A stretch of DNA of 21,572 bases from VRUE01 sp044867925 (GTDB taxonomy: Bacteria > Actinomycetota > Thermoleophilia > Solirubrobacterales > 70-9), in NCBI GenBank assembly GCA_044867925.1, contig JBIOVV010000117.1, positions 1 through 21,572 of the forward strand, read 5' to 3'. A model generated the notes under the pieces. The model made no database searches, was not told the DNA's origin, and saw nothing but the letters and a program-made list of their open reading frames with translations. A program made the position numbers and the translations under genes. Positions 14,375 through 21,572 of this stretch are shown in pieces; position 1 is the stretch's first letter; every line of letters begins with the position of its first letter.

Positions 14375-14412
14375 CAGATTGGTATCACAATTCAAGTTAT
14401 ACTCATAATCTG
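14375..14412. promoter_or_regulatory. Divergent promoter with nested palindromes
   Basis: The AT-rich gap between the pdxH-like and TetR start codons holds an outer repeat CAGATT (14375-14380) / AATCTG (14407-14412) and an inner one, GTATCAC (14382-14388), seven bases, GTTATAC (14396-14402), with one mismatch. The rightward -10 candidate TATACT is at 14398-14403. It is a plausible operator for the TetR protein encoded beside it. Confidence 0.55.
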
Positions 14413-14413
14413 A

Positions 14414-15049
14414 ATGGCCGAGAGCACGAAGCGCGAGACGCGGGCGGAGAAGCAGGCGCGCACCCGGGCCGAGCTGATCGCGACAGCCACGCACGTCTTC
14501 GCCCAGCGCGGCTATGCGGGCGCGTCGGTGGAGGAGATCGCCGAGCGGGCCGGCTACTCGCACGGCGCCGTCTACTCCAACTTCGCCGGCAAGTCCGATC
14601 TCTTCCTCGCGGTCTTCGAGGAGTACATGGCGGAGAGAGCACAGGAGCTGGCGGCGACGCAGGCGGGAATCGAGGAGGACGCGCCGCTGGAGACACGCGC
14701 CCGCGCGCTGGCCGACCAGTGGATGGAGCGCTTCGCCAAGGACCGCGAGTCCTTCCTCCTCCACCTCGAGTTCCTCGCCGCCAGCCGTCGCGAGCCCGAG
14801 CTGGCCGAGCGCTTCGGCAGCCGCTCCGCCTCGCTGCGCGAGGCGGTCGCCGCCTACATCGCGCACTACCAGGAGGAGGAGGGGGCCAAGGCGCCCCTCC
14901 CCCCGGCTGACCTGGCGCTGGTCCTGCGCGCCCTGGGCATCGGCCTCGCGATCGAAGCGCTGGTAAGTCCCGACGCGGTGCGCGACGACCTCTACGGCGA
15001 CTTCGTCGAGCTGCTGGTGACGATGATGCGCGAGCGGGCGGGGCGATGA
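14414..15049 (+). CDS. TetR-family transcriptional regulator
   Basis: 211 residues. The N-terminal DNA-binding domain spans about 14-64, with the HTH in SVEEIAERAGYSHGAVYSNFAGKSDLF. The remaining helical domain would bind an unknown ligand; its C-terminal part is unlike any regulator I can name. The ATG at 14414 comes right after the palindromic intergenic region, with no Shine-Dalgarno but a -10-like TATACT 10 nt before it, suggesting a near-leaderless message. The stop overlaps the methyltransferase start (ATGA). Likely targets are its own operon and the divergent pdxH-like gene. Confidence 0.93.
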   Translation: MAESTKRETRAEKQARTRAELIATATHVFAQRGYAGASVEEIAERAGYSHGAVYSNFAGKSDLFLAVFEEYMAERAQELAATQAGIEEDAPLETRARALADQWMERFAKDRESFLLHLEFLAASRREPELAERFGSRSASLREAVAAYIAHYQEEEGAKAPLPPADLALVLRALGIGLAIEALVSPDAVRDDLYGDFVELLVTMMRERAGR

Positions 15050-15795
15050 GCGGCGCGGCCTACGACGAGCTGGGCGTCAACTACTCCGACTTCCGTCGCG
15101 CCGACCCGCGCATCGAAGCGAGGATCTGGGCGGCCCTGGGAGAGGCTCGCAGCGTCGTCAACGTCGGCGCCGGAACCGGCTCCTACGAGCCGCGCGACCG
15201 CGAGGTGATCGCGGTCGAGCCCTCGCCCCTGATGATCGCCAAGCGCCCGCATGGCGCGGCCGCCGCGCTGCAGGGCGCTGCCGAGGCGCTGCCCCTCGAC
15301 GCTCGGAGCGTCGACGCGGCGATGGCCACGCTGACCATCCACCACTGGCGCGACCTCGACGCCGGCCTCGCCGAGATGCGCCGGGTGGCGCGCGAACGGA
15401 TCGTCCTCTTCACGATCGACGCTGAGAAGAACTCGGAGATCTGGACTCTTTCCGAGTATTTCCCCGCCGCGGCGCAGGCCGAGCGCGAAAAGATGCCGAC
15501 GATGAGGGCCCTCGAAGCCAAGCTGCCGCAGGCGACGATCACGGTCGTCCCGGCACCGAGCCGCTGCCAGGACGAATTCACCAGTGCCCTCTGGGACCGA
15601 CCCGAGCTGTTCCTCGAGCCCGACGTCCTGCGGGCAAGCTCGCTCTGGCACCAGCTCTCCCCCGAGCTGATCTCGCAAGGCCAGGAACGCCTCCGCGCCG
15701 ACCTCGCCAGCGGCCGCTGGGACGAGCGGTTCGGCCACCTCCGTGCCCTGCCTGAGCTCGACATCGGCCTGCGCCTGGTCTGCGCAGAGCTGTGA
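15046..15795 (+). CDS. Class I SAM-dependent methyltransferase
   Basis: 249 residues. It has a Rossmann SAM site: VVNVGAGTGSYE (37-48), IAVEPSPLMI with acidic Glu58 for the ribose, and DARSVDAAMATLTIHHWRDLDAGLAEMRRV as motifs II-III of the methyltransferase-11 type. The target is unknown; small molecules are usual for this group. It overlaps the TetR gene by ATGA and the acetyltransferase by GTGA, so the three form one operon. Confidence 0.9.
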   Translation: MSGAAYDELGVNYSDFRRADPRIEARIWAALGEARSVVNVGAGTGSYEPRDREVIAVEPSPLMIAKRPHGAAAALQGAAEALPLDARSVDAAMATLTIHHWRDLDAGLAEMRRVARERIVLFTIDAEKNSEIWTLSEYFPAAAQAEREKMPTMRALEAKLPQATITVVPAPSRCQDEFTSALWDRPELFLEPDVLRASSLWHQLSPELISQGQERLRADLASGRWDERFGHLRALPELDIGLRLVCAEL

Positions 15796-16289
15796 GCGAT
15801 CAGGGGCCGATCGCGGTTCGCGCCGCGAGCGCCCGAGACACAGAGGCGGTCATCGCGCTTTGGACCGAGGCTTACTTCACCGAAGGCGAGGGTGGCCGCG
15901 ACGCCCCCTACGCCCGGTCCGACTTCCGCGCCACCGCCGCGGCCGCATCCCACTTCCTCGTCGCTGAACGCGACGAGACGGTCGTCGGCGTCGTCGCCCT
16001 GCTCGCTCCCGGCGAGTCCACCAGCGCGGTGGCCGGCGATGGCGAGGCGGAACTGGCGCGCTTGGTAGTCGCCGCCACCGCCCGCCGCGAGGGCGTCGGC
16101 CGAATGCTCGCCGATCGCTGCGCCGAGCTGGCAGGCGAGGAAGGCTGGAATTCGATCGTCCTCTGGAGCCGCCCCTACCAGCGGGCGGGCCACAGCCTCT
16201 ACGAATCGCTCGGCTACCGCCGCTGCCCCGAGCGCGACTCGGTCGACGAGACCGGCTTCGAGCGCCTCGTCTTCCGTCTCGAGCCCTAG
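15792..16289 (+). CDS. GNAT-family N-acetyltransferase
   Basis: 165 residues. The acetyl-CoA motif A is LARLVVAATARREGVGRMLADRCAE (RREGVG at 98-103), followed by NSIVLWSRPYQRAGHSLYESLGYRR, the usual strand 5 and C-terminal helix before a final strand. The substrate is unknown. It starts with GTG overlapping the methyltransferase stop. Its TAG stop shares the bases CTAG with the stop of the convergent TetR gene, leaving no spacer. Confidence 0.92.
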   Translation: MSDQGPIAVRAASARDTEAVIALWTEAYFTEGEGGRDAPYARSDFRATAAAASHFLVAERDETVVGVVALLAPGESTSAVAGDGEAELARLVVAATARREGVGRMLADRCAELAGEEGWNSIVLWSRPYQRAGHSLYESLGYRRCPERDSVDETGFERLVFRLEP

Positions 16290-16921
16290 CCGACCGAGCC
16301 CAGCGCGTCGTCGATGAAGGGACCGAGCAGCTCGCCGGCCTTGGCGGCGGTCGTCTCGGGGGCGTCGCTCGGCGCGGTGATGTAGCTGATCGCGAGGCGG
16401 ACGAGGGACTCGGCGAGCAGCTTGACCTTGGCTGAGGGAGCCTGCGGCCAGCCCACTTCGATCGTCGTCGTCAGGCGGGCCGTGGCCCAGTGGACGACCG
16501 GCATGCCCTGGGTGGTGACGAAGGGCAGCATGCCGCCGGTGCCGTCGTCGCTGAGCAGGATGCGGACGAGGGGGTCCTCGCCGGCGGTGAGCAGGAACTT
16601 GGAGAGCGCGGCGTCGATCGCCAGGCGCGGGTCGTCGAGGTGCCGGCGCACCGCCGCGTCGACGTCATCGAGGAAGCGCTCGCCCTCGTGGATGACAAAG
16701 GCCTGCCCGAACTCCGCCCGGTTGCCGAACTCCTTGTAGAGGGTCTGGCGGCTGACCCCGGCGGCCTCGGCGATGTTGGACATCGTGATCTCCGACCATG
16801 CCTTCGTCTCCAGCTGGTCGCGGGCGGCGCCGAAGAGCGTCTCGCGCAGCAGCTGGCGCGCCGCTGCGGGATACGGGGTGCGGGTGGACACCGCGGGGAT
16901 CGTGCCAGCCGTGGCGGTCAC
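16286..16921 (-). CDS. TetR-family regulator of the alkB operon
   Basis: 211 residues. The DNA-binding domain spans about 21-75 (TMSNIAEAAGVSRQTLYKEFGNRAEFGQAF); the ligand domain is helical. Position as third gene after alkB and rubredoxin matches the alkU/alkX regulators of actinobacterial alkane operons, which repress their own operon and are thought to be relieved by fatty acids or similar products. The 29-bp palindrome before alkB is the likely target. The start is GTG at 16921, overlapping the rubredoxin stop (GTGA). Confidence 0.9.
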   Translation of the reverse strand: MTATAGTIPAVSTRTPYPAAARQLLRETLFGAARDQLETKAWSEITMSNIAEAAGVSRQTLYKEFGNRAEFGQAFVIHEGERFLDDVDAAVRRHLDDPRLAIDAALSKFLLTAGEDPLVRILLSDDGTGGMLPFVTTQGMPVVHWATARLTTTIEVGWPQAPSAKVKLLAESLVRLAISYITAPSDAPETTAAKAGELLGPFIDDALGSVG

Positions 16922-17091
16922 TCGCCGCTCTCGTCAGGCTCGAAGTCGACCTTGTCGCGCACCCCGCAGTCGGGACAGGCCCAGTCGTCGGGGACCTCGC
17001 TCCAAGGCGTGCCCGCCGGGAAGCCCTCGCGCGGGTGGCCCTGCTCCTCGTCGTAGACGTAGCCGCAGCCCGGGCAGCGCCAGCGGCTCAT
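16918..17091 (-). CDS. Rubredoxin
   Basis: 57 residues, beginning MSRWRCPGCGYVYDEEQG. It carries one iron on four cysteines: CPGCGY at 6-11 and CPDCGV at 39-44, with the family's PGTPWSEVPDDWACP between them. It passes electrons from an NAD(P)H-dependent rubredoxin reductase, not in this window, to AlkB. The ATG overlaps the alkB stop (ATGA) and the stop overlaps the tetR GTG, so its level is tied to both. Only one rubredoxin gene is present, whereas many actinobacterial alk operons have two. Confidence 0.96.
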   Translation of the reverse strand: MSRWRCPGCGYVYDEEQGHPREGFPAGTPWSEVPDDWACPDCGVRDKVDFEPDESGE

Positions 17092-18284
17092 GCCGACGCT
17101 CCCGCGCCGTAGCGGGCGAGAACGCGCTTGCGTGCCCGCGGCTGGATGTTGGCGCGGCTGAGATCGCCGCCGTAGTGCTCGACCAGGATCGGGTCCATCA
17201 CCCGCCGCCAGAGCGGCGGGACCCAGGCGAGCACGATCATTCCCGCGTAGCCGGTCGGCAGCTGCGGCGCCTCCTCGACGTGGCGCAGCGCCTGGTAGCG
17301 GCGGGTCGGGTTGGCGTGATGGTCGCTATGGCGCTGCAGGTGGTAGAGCAGGACGTTGGAGGCGACGTTGTTGCTGTTCCAGCTGTGCTCGGGACGGCAG
17401 CGCTCGTAGCGCCCGTCCTCCTTCTTCTGGCGCAGCAGGCCGTAGTGCTCGAGATAGTTGACGACCTCGAGCAGCGAGAAGCCGAGCACGGCCTGGATCA
17501 AGAGGTAGGGCAGCACGACGGGGCCGAAGACGATCGCCAGCACGGCGAAGAGGCCGATCGTCATCGCCCAGGCGCCGAGGATGTCGTTGCGCAGGCTCCA
17601 GTGCGACTTGCCGAGTCGGTCGAGACGGGCGCACTCGATCCCCCAGGCCGAGCTGAGGCTGCCCGAGACGGTGCGCGGCAGGAAAGCCCAGAAGCTCTCC
17701 CCCAGCCGCGAGCTGGCCGGGTCCTCGGGGGTGGCGACGCGGACGTGATGGCCGCGGTTGTGCTCGATGAAGAAATGGCCGTAGCCGGTCTGGGCGAGGG
17801 CGACGCGACTCAGCCACTTCTCCATGCTGTCGCGCTTGTGGCCGAGCTCGTGGGCGGTGTTGATCGCGATCCCGCCGACGACGCCCATGGTCAGAGCGAG
17901 GCCGAGGTTCTCGAGGATCGAGAGGTCGCCGCCGGCCCAGAGCCAACAGGCGAAGACCAGCCCCGCGTACTGGACCGGGATGAAGAGGTAGGTGCACCAG
18001 CGGTAGTAGCGGTCCTGCTCCAGCCACTTGAGGATGCTGTCGGGCGGATTGCTCGGGTCGACCCCGATCGCGATGTCGAGCAGGGGGAAGACGACGAAGA
18101 CGAGCAGCGGGCCGAAGAACCAGAAGCCGTCGAAGCCCGTCACCTCGACGCCGGCCCAGGCGAGGAACGGGGCGAAGGGGATGATCAGGCCGAGCAGCCA
18201 GGCGTAGCGCTTGGCGTCGCGCCAGGTGGCCGGATTGAGCTCGATCTCCGGCCCGTGGTCATGGCTGTGCATCGCTGCCTCCAT
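17088..18284 (-). CDS. alkB: Alkane 1-monooxygenase
   Basis: 398 residues, the integral membrane di-iron enzyme that hydroxylates the end carbon of n-alkanes using O2 and electrons from rubredoxin. All histidine motifs are present: HELGH (145-149), EHNRGHH (174-180), NYLEHYGL (276-283) and LQRHSDHHANP (316-326). About six helices lie between them. The residue aligned, from memory, with Trp55 of the Pseudomonas putida GPo1 enzyme is Val62, a small side chain of the sort linked to long-chain substrates. The His-rich N-terminus (MHSHDHG) is unusual. The ATG at 18284 follows AAGGAGG at 5 nt. First gene of alkB-rubredoxin-tetR, behind a strong palindrome. Confidence 0.97.
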   Translation of the reverse strand: MEAAMHSHDHGPEIELNPATWRDAKRYAWLLGLIIPFAPFLAWAGVEVTGFDGFWFFGPLLVFVVFPLLDIAIGVDPSNPPDSILKWLEQDRYYRWCTYLFIPVQYAGLVFACWLWAGGDLSILENLGLALTMGVVGGIAINTAHELGHKRDSMEKWLSRVALAQTGYGHFFIEHNRGHHVRVATPEDPASSRLGESFWAFLPRTVSGSLSSAWGIECARLDRLGKSHWSLRNDILGAWAMTIGLFAVLAIVFGPVVLPYLLIQAVLGFSLLEVVNYLEHYGLLRQKKEDGRYERCRPEHSWNSNNVASNVLLYHLQRHSDHHANPTRRYQALRHVEEAPQLPTGYAGMIVLAWVPPLWRRVMDPILVEHYGGDLSRANIQPRARKRVLARYGAGASA

Positions 18285-18322
18285 CCCATCCTCCTTGTCA
18301 AATTCCCAAAGTACGTTCCCTT

Positions 18323-18351
18323 GATTTACAAAATAGCGAATTCTGTAAATC
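18323..18351. promoter_or_regulatory. Probable TetR operator of the alkB operon
   Basis: GATTTACAAAAT (18323-18334), five bases, then ATTCTGTAAATC (18340-18351): arms of 12 bp with a single mismatch, in an AT-rich patch 39 nt upstream of the alkB ATG. TetR dimers bind palindromes of this kind, and the operon's own TetR gene is the obvious candidate. It would overlap the promoter. Confidence 0.75.
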
Positions 18352-18390
18352 AGCGCAACAATTCAGGCTGGACTGTCTACAGCCCGCGCG

Positions 18391-18437
18391 GGGTGCAACG
18401 CGTAGGGGCGCATATAGGACCGGAAAACGTTGCACCC
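18391..18437. repeat. 10-bp inverted repeat flanking a TATA patch
   Basis: GGGTGCAACG (18391-18400) and CGTTGCACCC (18428-18437) are exact inverted copies 27 bp apart. The spacer contains CATATAGG, a possible -10 for secG (TATAGG at 18413-18418). A regulator site, or an RNA hairpin in the secG leader, is possible. Confidence 0.6.
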
Positions 18438-18471
18438 GCCCTTTGGGGGGTTCCTCGCTACCATCCCGCCC

Positions 18472-18696
18472 GTGTATACGTTTTTGGGCTTCCTCCAAGT
18501 GATCATCTCCGGCGTGCTGATCTTCTTGATCCTGCTGCACTCCGGCAAAGACACCGGGCTCTCCGGCGCCTTCGGTATCGGCGGCGGCGGCAGCTCCTTC
18601 GGCGGCGGCTCGATGGTCGAGCGCAACCTCGACCGGGCGACGATCTTCTTCGCCATCCTCTTCGTGCTCAACACGCTCGTCCTGCTGACGCTCTAG
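18472..18696 (+). CDS. secG: Preprotein translocase subunit SecG
   Basis: 74 residues. SecG is the small subunit of the SecYEG protein-export channel. Two membrane helices (about 3-22 and 53-73) flank the family's conserved loop: LHSGKDTGLSGAFG, a glycine/serine stretch (GIGGGGSSFGGGS) and MVERNLDRAT. The start is GTG at 18472, where family similarity begins; a TTG at 18430 would add 14 unrelated residues. No Shine-Dalgarno is seen, but TACCAT at 18459-18464 could be the -10 of a leaderless message. Convergent with ccmF, with 8 nt between stops. Confidence 0.94.
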   Translation: MYTFLGFLQVIISGVLIFLILLHSGKDTGLSGAFGIGGGGSSFGGGSMVERNLDRATIFFAILFVLNTLVLLTL

Positions 18697-18704
18697 GACC
18701 GCTC

Positions 18705-21099
<2,395 letters not shown>

Positions 21100-21110
<11 letters not shown>

Positions 21111-21501
21111 TCGACGTCGTGAACTTCGACGGGCACTTGGTCACCAAAGTGTCCGGCTCACCGACGAAGACGCCCTGCGCCATTTCACCGGTGAGAACTA
21201 TCTCGCGCCCACCGCGGAACGGATCGGGCACCGTGCCGCTGTAGGTAACCGGGATGCTCTCGCCACCACCATCGCGATCGGCTACGCGGAATCGCAGCAC
21301 TGAATCGTCCTCCCGGACCGACCCCCTGACGACTCGGCCGGTCAGGTCGTAGCTGGTCCCGGGCGCCGCATTGAGCAGTTGCGACGGCTCCTTGGCAGCC
21401 GTGGCGGCGCTGAAAGAGGTGTAGACGAGCGCCACCGCCAGGAGGACGGCAACACTGAGAGCCACCACGAGCCGGATCTTTCGCTTGCGCTGGGGATCCA
21501 C
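21100..21501 (-). CDS. ccmE: Cytochrome c heme chaperone CcmE, CxxxF variant
   Basis: 133 residues. CcmE holds heme covalently outside the membrane and passes it to CcmF. It has a basic N-terminus (QRKRKIR), one membrane anchor (about 11-28) and an OB-fold barrel, recognisable by SVLRFRVAD near 67-75 and VTYSGTVPDPFRGGREIVLTGEM near 85-107. The usual heme-binding HxxxY is replaced by Cys123-PSK-Phe127 in LVTKCPSKF. Cys-containing CcmE is known from archaea and Desulfovibrio as CxxxY; the Phe is a further change. The C-terminal tail is short. The start is GTG at 21501 with no Shine-Dalgarno; a GATAAT box 9 nt upstream suggests a leaderless message. Confidence 0.92.
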
Positions 21502-21510
21502 GGACCGGGG

Positions 21511-21516
21511 ATTATC
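21511..21516 (-). promoter_or_regulatory. Probable -10 element for ccmE
   Basis: GATAAT on the minus strand matches TATAAT at five of six positions and ends 9 nt before the ccmE GTG, so the transcript would start at or within about three bases of the start codon. No convincing -35 is seen. Beyond it, 21517-21572 shows no gene. Confidence 0.5.
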
Positions 21517-21572
21517 GCAACCTGCCGGGTGGGGCGAGCGGTGCAGGGTCGGCGGACGCGCTTCGCGCTGAG

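Overview
The window is GC-rich throughout (roughly 70% by eye), with dense, mostly overlapping genes, many GTG starts, and AT-rich patches only at promoters and operators. LexA with a CGAAC-N4-GTTCG operator, a type A RNase P RNA, a c-di-AMP riboswitch in front of a DPBB (RlpA-like) gene, a Zur-linked zinc ABC operon and an alkB-rubredoxin-tetR operon together suggest a high-GC actinobacterium. The System I cytochrome c maturation genes (ccmE, ccmF) make a deep-branching class such as Thermoleophilia/Solirubrobacterales my best guess. That placement is inference.

Layout. 1-191 has no gene but holds a large imperfect hairpin. 192-2054 reads leftward: rnpB, its intrinsic terminator, a ydaO-type riboswitch, a secreted DPBB protein and a secreted protein of unknown function. 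2105-3640 is a convergent pair, an SDR oxidoreductase and lexA, separated by a perfect 19-bp inverted repeat whose arms touch both stop codons. tRNA-Leu(GAG), with its own terminator, and a stand-alone proB follow (3772-5110).

5139-12701 is a long leftward run. The promoter-distal genes encode a DUF2252 protein, a 14-TM MFS exporter and a GAP/SfLAP-family membrane protein. The promoter-proximal part is a complete zinc uptake system: a permease fused to its substrate-binding protein, an ATPase ending in a His tail, a second permease, and the repressor Zur. A 27-bp AT-rich palindrome beside the first start codon is the probable Zur operator, giving a self-contained feedback loop.

12805-16289 reads mainly rightward: two small coupled genes of unknown function leading into D-aminoacyl-tRNA deacylase (dtd); then a pdxH-like flavin oxidase facing a TetR gene across a 42-bp AT-rich palindromic gap; the TetR gene leads a TetR-methyltransferase-acetyltransferase operon. 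16286-18284 is a leftward alkane hydroxylation operon (alkB, a 57-residue rubredoxin, tetR) behind a 29-bp palindrome, probably the operator of its own TetR protein. 18472-18696 is secG. 18705-21501 holds ccmF and ccmE; CcmE lacks the usual heme-binding histidine and carries CxxxF instead of HxxxY.

No mobile element, CRISPR array or phage gene was seen. The most unusual points are the permease-lipoprotein fusion with an intact lipobox inside it, the CxxxF CcmE, the kinase-like motifs of DUF2252 in permuted order, and a riboswitch loop complementary to the sequence just before the start codon it controls.
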